Positions 25,218 to 33,566 of a stretch of DNA of 64,000 nucleotides are shown here, in pieces (within the stretch, counting starts at the first letter, position 1; every line of letters starts with the position of its first letter). The stretch covers positions 62,001-126,000 of the forward strand of contig NZ_JAKGAP010000007.1 in assembly GCF_021532375.1 (NCBI RefSeq), in the 5' to 3' direction. The stretch comes from Paenibacillus alkaliterrae (GTDB lineage: Bacteria; Bacillota; Bacilli; Paenibacillales; Paenibacillaceae). Below the pieces are notes generated by a model, which was not told the DNA's origin, searched no databases, and saw only the letters and a list, made by a program, of their open reading frames with translations. Both the position numbers and the translations under genes were made by a program.

Positions 25218-26645
25218 ATGGCTATACAGGTAGATGTCGCTGTACTTGGCGGAGGTCCAGGCGGCTATACGGCAGCGATTCGCGCGGCTCAGCTCGGAAA
25301 GACGGTAGCGATCATAGAGATGGATAAGCTTGGAGGAACCTGTCTACATAAGGGCTGCATACCGAGCAAGTCGCTGCTTCGAAGCGCGGAGGTATTCGCA
25401 ACGCTCCACAACGCAAGTACATATGGGATACAAATAACGGAAGGCGCCATTTCGCTGGACTTTGGCAAGGTCCAGGCGCGCAAGGATCAAACGGTGGAGC
25501 AGCTATATCGCGGACTTCAAGGTTTGATGAAAAATAACGGCATTCAAATCATTCAAGGCAAGGGCAGAGTTATTGGTCCTTCTATTTTTTCACCGCGCAG
25601 CGGCTCGCTTGCCGTTGAATTGCCTGATGGAGAAATGGAATCGGTCGTTTCCACTAATCTCATTATCGCGACAGGCTCAAGACCGCGTACGCTTCCCGGT
25701 CTAATACCGGATGGTCAATTCATTTTGACTAGCGATGAAGCGCTGGTGATGGACGAGCTTCCTGCATCTATTCTTATTGTCGGCGGAGGCGTTATTGGAG
25801 TGGAATGGGCTTCACTGCTTCATGATTTTGGCGTTCAGGTAACGCTGGTAGAAGCGGGCTCACGATTGCTGCCGGGTGAGGATACCGAGGTTTCGGCTGA
25901 GCTGACGAAGCTGCTTCGAAGCCGCGGCGTGCGTATATTAACGGGCATTCAGCTGCAGACGGATAACTGCAAGGTCGATAACGGAGAAGTGTCGATTTCG
26001 GCCAGCACACCGGATGGTGACGTTCTGTTGAATGCAGAGAAGCTGCTTATTTCCGTCGGTCGATTACCGAACGTTGAAGGCATTGGACTTGAAAATACCG
26101 ATATTCGAACAGCTAATGGAGCCATTGAGGTGAATGCATTCGGACAGACGAGCGAGCCCCATATCTATGCGATTGGCGATGTTGTAGGCGGCGTTCAGCT
26201 CGCACATGCGGCTGCGCATGAGGGGATCAATGCCGCTGAGCATATTGGCGGAGCCAAACCGGCTGCGATAGAGCACCATCTCATCCCGCGCTGCATTTAT
26301 TCGCGGCCCGAGATTGCTTCCTACGGTTTGACGGAGGACGGAGCCCGTGCGAAAGGGTTTGATATTAAAACCGGTAAAATCCCTTTCGGGGCCATTAGCA
26401 AGGCGCTTGTGCTCGGTGAAAAGGATGGCTTTGTCAAGGTGATCGCCGATCGCAGGACGAATGATATTGTTGGCGTTCATATGATTGGGGCACATGCAAC
26501 GGACTTAATATCTGAAGCTGCACTTGCAGGTGTTCTCAACGCGACACCTTGGGAGGTCGGGCAGATGATTCACCCGCATCCGACGCTTGCCGAGGCGCTC
26601 GGCGAAGCGATGCTGGCCGTGGACGGCAAAGCGATCTCGTTCTAA
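25218..26645 (+). CDS. lpdV: Dihydrolipoyl dehydrogenase, E3 of the branched-chain 2-oxoacid dehydrogenase
   Basis: FAD disulfide oxidoreductase (475 residues) that reoxidises dihydrolipoamide with NAD. Visible are the FAD loop VLGGGPGGYTAAIRAAQLG (about 9-27), the redox-active pair in GGTCLHKGCIPSK (about 40-52), the NAD loop ILIVGGGVIGVEWASLL near 183-199 and the C-terminal HPHPTLAE with the catalytic histidine. GTGGAGGG precedes ATG 25218. It leads the bkd cluster. Unlike B. subtilis, no ptb, bcd, buk or bkdR genes stand upstream. Confidence 0.93.
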   Translation: MAIQVDVAVLGGGPGGYTAAIRAAQLGKTVAIIEMDKLGGTCLHKGCIPSKSLLRSAEVFATLHNASTYGIQITEGAISLDFGKVQARKDQTVEQLYRGLQGLMKNNGIQIIQGKGRVIGPSIFSPRSGSLAVELPDGEMESVVSTNLIIATGSRPRTLPGLIPDGQFILTSDEALVMDELPASILIVGGGVIGVEWASLLHDFGVQVTLVEAGSRLLPGEDTEVSAELTKLLRSRGVRILTGIQLQTDNCKVDNGEVSISASTPDGDVLLNAEKLLISVGRLPNVEGIGLENTDIRTANGAIEVNAFGQTSEPHIYAIGDVVGGVQLAHAAAHEGINAAEHIGGAKPAAIEHHLIPRCIYSRPEIASYGLTEDGARAKGFDIKTGKIPFGAISKALVLGEKDGFVKVIADRRTNDIVGVHMIGAHATDLISEAALAGVLNATPWEVGQMIHPHPTLAEALGEAMLAVDGKAISF

Positions 26646-26740
26646 AGGGACAGTTTTCTTTTTAGGCCAAATGAGGTTATAATATATATGATCAAGTCTT
26701 AGTACCAGGTTATAATAGTAGGTAAAAGGAGGAACACCTT

Positions 26741-27775
26741 ATGACCCAATCCGCTTCTTCTGGGCAAAATGTTCGTCATTTGGAATTAGGGCTTAGCGAT
26801 GAGCAAGCAATTGACATGTATGCTATGATGGTGACCGCGCGCAAATTCGATGAACGGATGCTGCTGCTGCAGCGTGCGGGTAAAATTAATTTTCACGTTT
26901 CCGGTGTTGGCCAAGAGGTAGCACAGGTAGCGGCTGCATTCGCATTAGATCGCCAAAACGATTATTTCTTGCCTTATTACCGCGATTACGGCTTCGTTTT
27001 ATCAGTTGGCATGACGCTGCGCGATTTATTGCTGTCCGTATTCGCGAAAGCGGAGGATCCCAACAGCGGCGGTCGGCAAATGCCAGGGCATTTCGGATCG
27101 AAGAAGCTACGCATCGTAACGGGCTCCAGCCCGGTAACGACACAGGTTCCGCATGCAGTAGGCATTGCATTGGCAGCGAAAATGAAAAAGAACCCGCTCG
27201 TCAGCTTCGTGACGTTCGGTGAAGGCTCCAGCAATCAGGGTGACTTCCATGAAGGCTGTAACTTTGCTGGCGTGCATAAGCTGCCTGTCATTTTCATGTG
27301 CGAAAACAATCAATATGCGATTTCCGTACCTATCCATAAACAGCTTGCCGGTAAAGTCGCAGATCGCGCAATCGGATATGGCTTCCCAGGTCTGCAGGTG
27401 GATGGCAACGATGCCCTCGAAGTGTTCCGGGTCGTGAAGGAAGCGCGCGAGCGTGCCATTGCCGGCGAAGGCCCGACACTTATAGAAGCGCTTATGTACC
27501 GTATATCTCCGCATTCCACGTCAGATAACGATCTTGCGTATCGGACAAAGGAAGAGGTTGAGCTGAATAGAGCGAAGGACGGCATTCCAAAATATAAAGA
27601 ATACTTAATCGATTGCGGCATTTGGTCGGAGGCGCTCGAGGCCGAGCTCCAGGCGAAAATTCGTAAAGAGCTTGATGAAGCAACCGAATATGGCGATAAA
27701 GCGCCGTTCCCTGCGCCTGAATCGACATTGCTGCATGTTTATGCGGATGACGCGGAGCAAGGAGGGCGAAGCTAA
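26741..27775 (+). CDS. bkdAA: Branched-chain 2-oxoacid dehydrogenase E1 alpha
   Basis: Alpha subunit of the thiamine-diphosphate E1, which decarboxylates 2-oxo acids from valine, leucine and isoleucine to supply branched acyl-CoA primers for fatty acids. In the 344-residue protein, GEGSSNQGDFHEGCNFAGVH and CENN form the thiamine site (about 163-190), and YRISPHSTSDN is the conserved phosphorylation-loop equivalent. AAAGGAGG precedes ATG 26741. The 95-base gap after lpdV holds two TATAAT-like stretches and may contain a promoter. The stop shares a base with the bkdAB start. Confidence 0.93.
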   Translation: MTQSASSGQNVRHLELGLSDEQAIDMYAMMVTARKFDERMLLLQRAGKINFHVSGVGQEVAQVAAAFALDRQNDYFLPYYRDYGFVLSVGMTLRDLLLSVFAKAEDPNSGGRQMPGHFGSKKLRIVTGSSPVTTQVPHAVGIALAAKMKKNPLVSFVTFGEGSSNQGDFHEGCNFAGVHKLPVIFMCENNQYAISVPIHKQLAGKVADRAIGYGFPGLQVDGNDALEVFRVVKEARERAIAGEGPTLIEALMYRISPHSTSDNDLAYRTKEEVELNRAKDGIPKYKEYLIDCGIWSEALEAELQAKIRKELDEATEYGDKAPFPAPESTLLHVYADDAEQGGRS

Positions 27776-28758
27776 TGGCAGCTATGGATTATATCGATGC
27801 GATACGGCTTGCAATGAAGGAAGAAATGGAACGTGATGAGGATGTTTTCGTGCTTGGCGAGGATGTCGGTCTAAAAGGCGGCGTGTTCACGACGACGAAA
27901 GGACTGATGGAGCAGTTTGGCGAGGAGCGCACGCTTGATACGCCTCTTGCTGAATCAGCAATCGCGGGCGTTGCCATTGGCGCGGCGTTGTATGGGATGA
28001 AGCCAATAGCGGAAATGCAATATTCAGATTTCATGTTCCCGGCAACGAACCAGATTATTAGCGAAGCGGCAAAAATTAGGTATCGTTCTAATAATGACTG
28101 GTCGTGTCCGCTCGTTATTCGCGCGCCGATCGGCGGGGGCGTATTTGGAGGTCTCTACCATTCCCAATGTCCGGAATCCGTATTTTTCGGAACACCGGGC
28201 CTAAAGATCGTCGCGCCTTACCGGGCCTACGATGCAAAGGGCTTATTGAAGGCGGCGGTACGCGATCCAGATCCCGTTATTTATTTTGAAAACAAAAAAT
28301 GCTATAAACTTATTAACGATGATGTTCCCGATACGGATTACATCGTGCCGATCGGCAAGGCGAACGTTCTTCGCGAGGGCGACGATCTTACGGTAATCGG
28401 CTATAGTCTGCCGCTTCACTTCGTGGAGCAGGCGGCAGAAGAACTCGCAGGCGAGGGAATAAGCACTCAAATTCTTGATCTTCGGACATTGCAGCCGCTT
28501 GATAAAGAAGGTATTCTTGATGCGGTACGCAAAACAGGCAAAGTACTCATTATTCACGAGGATAATAAGACGGGCGGAGTCGGTGCCGAGGTGTCCGCTA
28601 TTATCGCCGAAGAGCTGTTATATGAGCTTGATGCGCCTATCATGCGTTTATGCGGTCCGGATGTCCCGGCTATGCCGATTAACCCGCCGGGCGAGAAGTT
28701 TTTTATGCTCAATAAGGAAAAAGTGAAAGAGGCCATGCGGCATTTGGCGCAATATTAG
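27775..28758 (+). CDS. bkdAB: Branched-chain 2-oxoacid dehydrogenase E1 beta
   Basis: Beta subunit of E1, 327 residues, with VFVLGEDVGLKGGVF, the segment TLDTPLAESAIAGVAIGAAL, the glycine-rich RAPIGGGVFGGLYHSQ and the C-terminal RLCGPDVPAMPINPPGEKFF. Length and motifs are typical for the transketolase-like beta chain. ATG 27775 overlaps the end of bkdAA by one base, which suggests coupled translation and equal amounts of both subunits. Confidence 0.94.
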   Translation: MAAMDYIDAIRLAMKEEMERDEDVFVLGEDVGLKGGVFTTTKGLMEQFGEERTLDTPLAESAIAGVAIGAALYGMKPIAEMQYSDFMFPATNQIISEAAKIRYRSNNDWSCPLVIRAPIGGGVFGGLYHSQCPESVFFGTPGLKIVAPYRAYDAKGLLKAAVRDPDPVIYFENKKCYKLINDDVPDTDYIVPIGKANVLREGDDLTVIGYSLPLHFVEQAAEELAGEGISTQILDLRTLQPLDKEGILDAVRKTGKVLIIHEDNKTGGVGAEVSAIIAEELLYELDAPIMRLCGPDVPAMPINPPGEKFFMLNKEKVKEAMRHLAQY

Positions 28759-28781
28759 GCGTCAGTTGGGAGATGAGATAC

Positions 28782-30113
28782 ATGAAATCACTGACAGAAA
28801 TCGTCGTGCCGCAGCTTGCGGAATCGCTCGTATCGGCCACTATTGATAAATGGTTGAAGCAGCCAGGCGATTGGGTAAATATTTATGAGCCAGTCTGTGA
28901 GATATTGACAGATAAAGTAAATGCTGAGCTTCCTTCTACGGTAGCGGGCAAGCTCGTGAAAATTTTAGTGGGCAAGGGTGAGACGGTGCCTGTGGGAACG
29001 GCGATCTGCATGATCGAAACCGAGGATGCGGGCGATGCGGAGGCTTCCGCTGATTTGCAGCCCGATTATACGGGATCTGTAAAAGCTTCGCCGCCGATCG
29101 CAGCCGCTGAAGCGGATTCGGAGGATGCGCCGATGCGTAACCGATTCTCGCCAGCCGTACAGCAATTGGCTGCGGAGCATTCTATTCGGTTGACGGATGT
29201 TCACGGAACCGGACTGGGAGGCCGCATAACACGCAAGGATGTGCTTGCTTATGTTGCTTCCGGTGCCGGAAAAGCGAATCTTGCAACTGGCAGTAATGCG
29301 TCTGTAACGACGCAGACCGCCGTAGACGCGGCAGGACAGGTGCGTTCGTCCGGTTTGCATTTGACAGAAACGCCCCGGTTGCCGAGAATCGAGGTCGAAG
29401 GGGCGTCGGCCAGCCGCGGCGACAGCTTTATTGATGTAACGCCGCTTCGCAATACGATCGCGCGTAATATGAGGCAAAGCGTCAGCGAAATTCCGCATGC
29501 TTGGACGATGATCGAGGTCGATGTGACGAATCTCGTACTGCTGCGGAATAAGCTGAAGGATGATTTTATGAAACGAGAAGGCATTAACTTGACCTATTTA
29601 GCTTTCCTGCTGAAAGCAGTCGTTAATGCGATCAAGGATTTCCCGATTATGAACTCCATGTGGGCTGTTGATAAAATTATCGTCAAGCGTGACATCAATA
29701 TTTCGTTAGCAGTTGGTACAGAGGACTCCGTATTGACTCCGGTCATAAAAAATGCCGATCACAAAAACATTGCAGGCCTTGCGAAGGAAATTGAAGAGCT
29801 TGCCCGTAAAACACGCGAAGGCAAGCTCACGTTGTCGGATATGCAGGGCGGCACGTTTACGGTAAACAATACGGGTTCATTCGGATCGATTTTGTCTTAT
29901 CCGATCATTAATTACCCGCAAGCAGCAATTTTGACCTTCGAATCCATCGTGAAGCGGCCTGTCGTTATTAATGATATGTTGGCCGTTCGTTCCATGGCGA
30001 ACCTATGTTTGTCGCTGGATCATCGGATTTTGGACGGAGTGATCTGCGGACGTTTCCTGCAGCGGGTGAAGGACAATTTGGAGAGTTTCAATTTGGAAAG
30101 CAAATTGTACTAG
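28782..30113 (+). CDS. bkdB: Branched-chain 2-oxoacid dehydrogenase E2, lipoyl acyltransferase
   Basis: Core acyltransferase of the complex, 443 residues. The lipoyl domain (about 1-77) has the modification lysine in EILTDKVNAELP. An E3-binding domain follows (about 115-155, SPAVQQLAAEHSIRLTDVHG), and the catalytic domain ends with SLDHRILDG (the HxxxDG active site). The linkers are rich in Ala, Ser and Pro. GGGAG at 28768-28772 favours ATG 28782 over the ATG at 28773. lipB follows 17 bases later and can supply its lipoyl group. Confidence 0.93.
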   Translation: MKSLTEIVVPQLAESLVSATIDKWLKQPGDWVNIYEPVCEILTDKVNAELPSTVAGKLVKILVGKGETVPVGTAICMIETEDAGDAEASADLQPDYTGSVKASPPIAAAEADSEDAPMRNRFSPAVQQLAAEHSIRLTDVHGTGLGGRITRKDVLAYVASGAGKANLATGSNASVTTQTAVDAAGQVRSSGLHLTETPRLPRIEVEGASASRGDSFIDVTPLRNTIARNMRQSVSEIPHAWTMIEVDVTNLVLLRNKLKDDFMKREGINLTYLAFLLKAVVNAIKDFPIMNSMWAVDKIIVKRDINISLAVGTEDSVLTPVIKNADHKNIAGLAKEIEELARKTREGKLTLSDMQGGTFTVNNTGSFGSILSYPIINYPQAAILTFESIVKRPVVINDMLAVRSMANLCLSLDHRILDGVICGRFLQRVKDNLESFNLESKLY

Positions 30114-30130
30114 AAATGGGGAAAACCAAC

Positions 30131-30838
30131 ATGGCTGATGCTAATAACGCAAATAGCTTGAAACAGTTGGATGCCCGCTATATTAGACTGCTCGAATACG
30201 CTGATGCGTGGGAGCTGCAAAAAGCATACGTAAAGCAAATTGATCGGGAGGAGCGTCAGGAGACGCTTCTCCTTCTTCAGCATCCGCCTACCTATACAAT
30301 GGGTTCAGACAAGCATCCGGAGCATTTGCTGCTTGGAGAAGCTGAGCTTAAGGAGCGCGGTATCTCTTTGTTTCAAATCGATCGCGGCGGAGACATTACT
30401 TATCACGGGCCAGGCCAGCTGGTTGGGTATCCGCTGTTATATTTGGACGCTGCCGGTCTCGATTTGCATGCTTATTTGCGCAGTCTGGAGCAGGTCATTA
30501 TGAATTGGCTTGCCGAGTATGGTATAGAAGCGGGCAGAAAACCGGAATATACAGGAGTGTGGGTCGGCGATCAGAAAATTGCGGCAATCGGAGTGAAATT
30601 TAATAAAGCCCGGCACCGGCGGGGCTTTATTACGAGTCATGGCTTCGCATTAAATGTGAAGGCCGGAATTGCTGCCGACGGGTTTAGCGGCATCATTCCT
30701 TGCGGAATCGAGCAGTACGGCGTTACCTCGTTCAATGACCTGACGGGGGGTTGCCTTTCGGTCGAGGAAACCGCGAGCCAGTTGCTCCCTCATTTTGCAA
30801 AGGTGTTCGGTTATGAGCTCGCAGCATTAATAAAATAG
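30131..30838 (+). CDS. lipB: Octanoyl-[acyl carrier protein]-protein octanoyltransferase LipB
   Basis: Transfers octanoyl from acyl carrier protein to lipoyl-domain lysines, the first step of lipoate synthesis. The 236-residue protein shows LQHPPTYTMG, RGGDITYHGPGQLVGYP (about 82-98), the catalytic lysine in IAAIGVKF and the catalytic cysteine in IIPCGIEQYGVTS. The open frame reaches back to 30005, inside bkdB, but GGGGA at 30117-30121 supports ATG 30131. B. subtilis uses LipM/LipL instead of LipB, so its place next to the E2 gene is worth noting. Its 3' end overlaps the convergent prli42-like gene by 12 bases. Confidence 0.94.
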   Translation: MADANNANSLKQLDARYIRLLEYADAWELQKAYVKQIDREERQETLLLLQHPPTYTMGSDKHPEHLLLGEAELKERGISLFQIDRGGDITYHGPGQLVGYPLLYLDAAGLDLHAYLRSLEQVIMNWLAEYGIEAGRKPEYTGVWVGDQKIAAIGVKFNKARHRRGFITSHGFALNVKAGIAADGFSGIIPCGIEQYGVTSFNDLTGGCLSVEETASQLLPHFAKVFGYELAALIK

Positions 30839-30925
30839 CGAACCGATGCCCGCAAACAATGTGGTAATTAGAAGTGCGGATACCAGTACGATTGCGATGA
30901 TACGCATAAGTTGCTGTCTGTGCAT
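30827..30925 (-). CDS. prli42: Prli42-like miniprotein, stressosome membrane anchor
   Basis: A 32-residue protein: short basic N-terminus (MHRQQLMR), one membrane helix (about 9-28) and a tiny tail. Size, basic start and the helix with a TTLFAG motif resemble Prli42, the Firmicutes miniprotein that anchors the stressosome in Listeria. GAAAGGAG lies nine bases before the ATG at 30925. The frame is open further upstream to 31018, but the extra residues have no start signal. Stressosome partner genes (rsbRST) are not in this window. Confidence 0.72.
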   Translation of the reverse strand: MHRQQLMRIIAIVLVSALLITTLFAGIGSLFY

Positions 30926-31008
30926 AGAGCAGGACTCCTTTCCTGTTGAAGCTTTATAAAGCTTGTCATAGTCTATAGTATACCAAATTAACGGACGGAG
31001 GAAACGTA

Positions 31009-32145
31009 ATGATTGCAAAGGACCGTTTAGTTGGCGAATTTATGGATTTGGTGCGCATCGATAGCGAAACGGGGAATGAACAGGAAATAAGCCGGGTAAT
31101 AAAGGAAAAGTTCGAAGCGCTGGGGCTGCAAGTCAGCGAAGATGATGCGGCGGCTAAAACCGGTCACGGCGCGGGCAATCTTTTTGCTTTATGGGAAGCG
31201 GACGGAGAGGATGAGAAGGTTCCGACTATTTTCTTTACTTGCCATATGGATACAGTTACGCCTGGCGCAGGCATTAAGCCGCAGCTTGATGCGGATGGCT
31301 ATATTCGGAGCGACGGCACGACGATTCTCGGAGCAGATGATAAAGCGGGCATCTCGGCTATTTTTGAAGCGGTTCGCGTCGTAAAGGAGCAGTCCATTCC
31401 GCATGGCCGCATTCAGTTTGTCATTACGGTAGGCGAGGAATCCGGTCTGCTTGGGGCGCGAGCACTCGATGCTTCGAAACTGGTGGCGAAATTCGGGTAT
31501 GCGCTCGATTCGAACGGAGCGGTCGGCGATATAGCGGTCGCGGCACCTACACAAGCAAAGGTAACGATTAAAATGTACGGGCGATCTGCACACGCAGGGG
31601 TAAATCCGGAGGATGGCATCAGCGCGATTCAGGTCGCCGGTAAAGCGATCTCAAGAATGCCGCTTGGACGTATTGATGAGGAAACAACGGCTAATATTGG
31701 CCGATTCGAAGGCGGAGGAGCAACGAATATCGTCTGTGATTTTGTAAGGCTTGATGCGGAGGCGCGCAGCATTGTACAGCATAAGCTGGACAATCAGCTT
31801 GAGGCCATGCGCAAAGCTGTATTAAGCGCAGCTGAAGAATTTGGAGCCCGCGGCGAGCTGGAGAGTGAAATCATATATCCGGCTTATCAATACGATGATG
31901 AAGATCCTGTCGTACAACTGGCGAAAAAAGCGATAACGGCTATCGGCCGTACACCGCGAACCTTCCATTCCGGGGGCGGCAGCGATGCCAACATTTTTAA
32001 TGGACTCGGTGTGCCGACAGTTAATCTTGCCGTCGGCTATGAGCACATTCATACGACTAAGGAGCAGATCAAAGTTGAGAATTTAGTGAAGACGACGGAG
32101 CTAATTGTTGAGATTATCAAACAAGCAGCCAAAGCTGCATTATAA
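31009..32145 (+). CDS. M20 family peptidase, PepT-like (YqjE type)
   Basis: Zinc metallopeptidase of 378 residues of the M20 family, probably an aminotripeptidase-like exopeptidase in the cytoplasm. Metal and catalytic motifs are present: FFTCHMDTVTPG (about 75-86), ILGADDKAGISA (about 104-115), the glutamates of VGEESGLLGA (about 142-151), and SAHAGVNPEDGISA at the dimer domain. The C-terminal HSGGGSDANIFN and YEHIHTTKE hold the last ligands. GGAGG precedes ATG 31009. Substrate specificity cannot be read from the sequence. Confidence 0.88.
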   Translation: MIAKDRLVGEFMDLVRIDSETGNEQEISRVIKEKFEALGLQVSEDDAAAKTGHGAGNLFALWEADGEDEKVPTIFFTCHMDTVTPGAGIKPQLDADGYIRSDGTTILGADDKAGISAIFEAVRVVKEQSIPHGRIQFVITVGEESGLLGARALDASKLVAKFGYALDSNGAVGDIAVAAPTQAKVTIKMYGRSAHAGVNPEDGISAIQVAGKAISRMPLGRIDEETTANIGRFEGGGATNIVCDFVRLDAEARSIVQHKLDNQLEAMRKAVLSAAEEFGARGELESEIIYPAYQYDDEDPVVQLAKKAITAIGRTPRTFHSGGGSDANIFNGLGVPTVNLAVGYEHIHTTKEQIKVENLVKTTELIVEIIKQAAKAAL

Positions 32146-32211
32146 GCTGCTCTGAGATTAACATGCTGTTCCAGCTTTGTTACTTGAATTTACTTGTTGC
32201 GACATGACAGA

Positions 32212-32265
32212 AAGCCCTTCGATCCTATTGTCCAGCGCAGGCTGAAGCAGGATGGAGGGTTTTTG
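32212..32265 (+). terminator. Terminator after the PepT-like gene
   Basis: CCCT..ATCCT (32215-32226) can pair with AGGAT.GAGGG (32249-32259) with a small bulge, followed by five to six T residues. Confidence 0.6.
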
Positions 32266-32283
32266 TCTGGAAGCTGTAGACAA

Positions 32284-32448
32284 TCAGCGTTCTTTGCCTG
32301 ACTGAATCCGGCGTACGCTGATTATGTTCGTGTACTCGGACAATGGGCTTTTTGAGAGCGAGGCTGCAGATAATTTGCGCAGCTGATGACGTATTTCCCA
32401 GCCTTTTCCTACAAGACGTAAATGGTTCAAAGCAACATATTGTTTCAT
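32284..32448 (-). CDS. mciZ: MciZ-like inhibitor of FtsZ assembly
   Basis: A 54-residue protein on the minus strand. It contains LRLVGKGWEIRHQLRKL (about 10-26), which closely matches the core of B. subtilis MciZ (LVGKAWEIRAKLKEY), the 40-residue mother-cell peptide that caps FtsZ filaments during sporulation. This version has a longer, basic C-terminal tail. AGGGGCGG precedes ATG 32448. It is divergent from nudF; I recall a similar neighbourhood in B. subtilis. A sigma-E-like element (GCATAA then CATATC on the minus strand, around 32485-32512) is possible but weak. Confidence 0.72.
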   Translation of the reverse strand: MKQYVALNHLRLVGKGWEIRHQLRKLSAASLSKSPLSEYTNIISVRRIQSGKER

Positions 32449-32545
32449 AATAATCCGCCCCTGTCGATTTGATATAATGATAGATATGCAGGTGCCGGAC
32501 AAGTTATGCGAACTCGATATACGGAAATAAAGGAGATGAGATAAG

Positions 32546-33109
32546 ATGAATGAGAGGCAAGAGAATGCGCTGTGGCGTGAGGAAACGATAAAAACGGACC
32601 CGATATTTACGGGTAAAATGATATCTTTGCAGGTAGACACCGTTACCCTGGCAGATGGAAGAACGGCGACAAGAGAGATCGTCAAGCATCCAGGCGCCGC
32701 TGCCGTTATGGCGTTATTAGACGGCAAGCTTCTCGTCGTTGAGCAATTCAGAAAGCCGCTTGAGAAATTCCAAATCGAAATTCCGGCAGGCAAGCTCGAT
32801 CCGGGCGAGGATCCGCAAACAGCAGCAGCCCGCGAGCTAGAAGAAGAAACCGGTTACCGATCAAACAACCTCAAGCTTTTAAGCTCGTTCTACACGTCAC
32901 CGGGCTTCGCCGACGAGAAGCTTTATGTCTACTTCACTGACCAAGTCGAGCAAGGCGTCCAAAGCCCTGACGAGGACGAAAATCTCAAAGTAGAAGCGAT
33001 CACCCTCGAGCAAGCGGAAGCCTATATACAAGAAGGTCGTATAAGCGATGCCAAAACCATCCTTGCCGTCTACGCCTGGAAGCTCTACACCCTGACAGGT
33101 CGGCTCTAG
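32546..33109 (+). CDS. nudF: ADP-ribose pyrophosphatase, Nudix hydrolase
   Basis: Hydrolyses ADP-ribose to AMP and ribose 5-phosphate. The 187-residue protein has a complete Nudix box, GKLDPGEDPQTAAARELEEE followed by TGY (about 91-113), and the N-terminal DTVTLADGRTATREIVKHPGA typical of NudF. AAGGAGATGAG precedes ATG 32546. Its end carries a perfect 8-bp hairpin (AGGTCGGC/GCCGACCT, 33097-33116) across the stop codon, but no T run follows. Confidence 0.93.
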   Translation: MNERQENALWREETIKTDPIFTGKMISLQVDTVTLADGRTATREIVKHPGAAAVMALLDGKLLVVEQFRKPLEKFQIEIPAGKLDPGEDPQTAAARELEEETGYRSNNLKLLSSFYTSPGFADEKLYVYFTDQVEQGVQSPDEDENLKVEAITLEQAEAYIQEGRISDAKTILAVYAWKLYTLTGRL

Positions 33110-33184
33110 CCGACCTCCGTCATACCTCCCCCCAAACCCTCATATAGTAAAATAGACAACCCTTAAAATTCACTCATCTTTAAG

Positions 33185-33208
33185 ACTCACTCACTCACTC
33201 ACTCACTC
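33185..33208. repeat. Tetranucleotide repeat (ACTC)x6
   Basis: Six perfect ACTC units in the nudF-spoIIM gap, just before the composite repeat. The whole gap (33110-33566, 457 bases) holds this tract and the composite repeat; I find no convincing gene in it. Confidence 0.9.
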
Positions 33209-33224
33209 ATTCTGTTTTCGAATG

Positions 33225-33523
33225 GAAGCGTGTCCCTCAGGGACGAAAGCGATCCTAAATACAAAGAAACTCACAACCGTCTCTAAATCACCTGCGTTAC
33301 CGTTGCACTTTCAGGTACCACAAGAGATCCCAAAGAAAGCGTGTCCTGCAGGGACGAAAGCGTTCGATGCTCCAACGTATCACGCGAGCGACAGTTCATC
33401 TCCTTCGTTCGTCCAATTGCGGGTGTCCAGAGGGTGCAACCCTTGGGGCCCTCCCTTGGAAGGGAGGGTTTGGGAGGGTTCGAAAGCCTTTGAAGGTTTG
33501 GGTAGAAGCCTTTGAAGGTTTGG
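33225..33523 (+). repeat. Composite intergenic repeat, copy 1
   Basis: Made of two hairpin units (A1 33225-33251, A2 33337-33362; shared core GTGTCC...AGGGACGAAAGCG), a 91-bp element B (33411-33501), and two copies of a 17-bp unit C (AGCCTTTGAAGGTTTGG, 33485-33501 and 33507-33523). The same parts in the same order and orientation occur at 52761-53078. B contains AGGGT/ACCCT and CCCTCCCTT/AAGGGAGGG hairpins. It ends just before spoIIM. Looks like a dispersed non-coding repeat family; origin unknown. Confidence 0.88.
33411..33501 (+). repeat. 91-bp element B, first copy
   Basis: Base-for-base identical to 52943-53033, 19.5 kb away. Contains two perfect inverted repeats, the longer being CCCTCCCTT/AAGGGAGGG with a two-base centre. 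Confidence 0.95.
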
Positions 33524-33566
33524 CAGAAAAACCCTCGAGGGCAGGGTGAAGCATCAGAAAGGTTGG

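Noticed and set aside
33097..33116. Hairpin over the nudF stop as a terminator
   Set aside because: The stem is perfect, but no T run follows, so termination cannot be claimed.
33222..33515. 97-residue plus-strand frame across composite repeat copy 1
   Set aside because: Its reading frame is not kept in copy 2, where the A units fall in other frames and stops appear; it has no good ribosome site.
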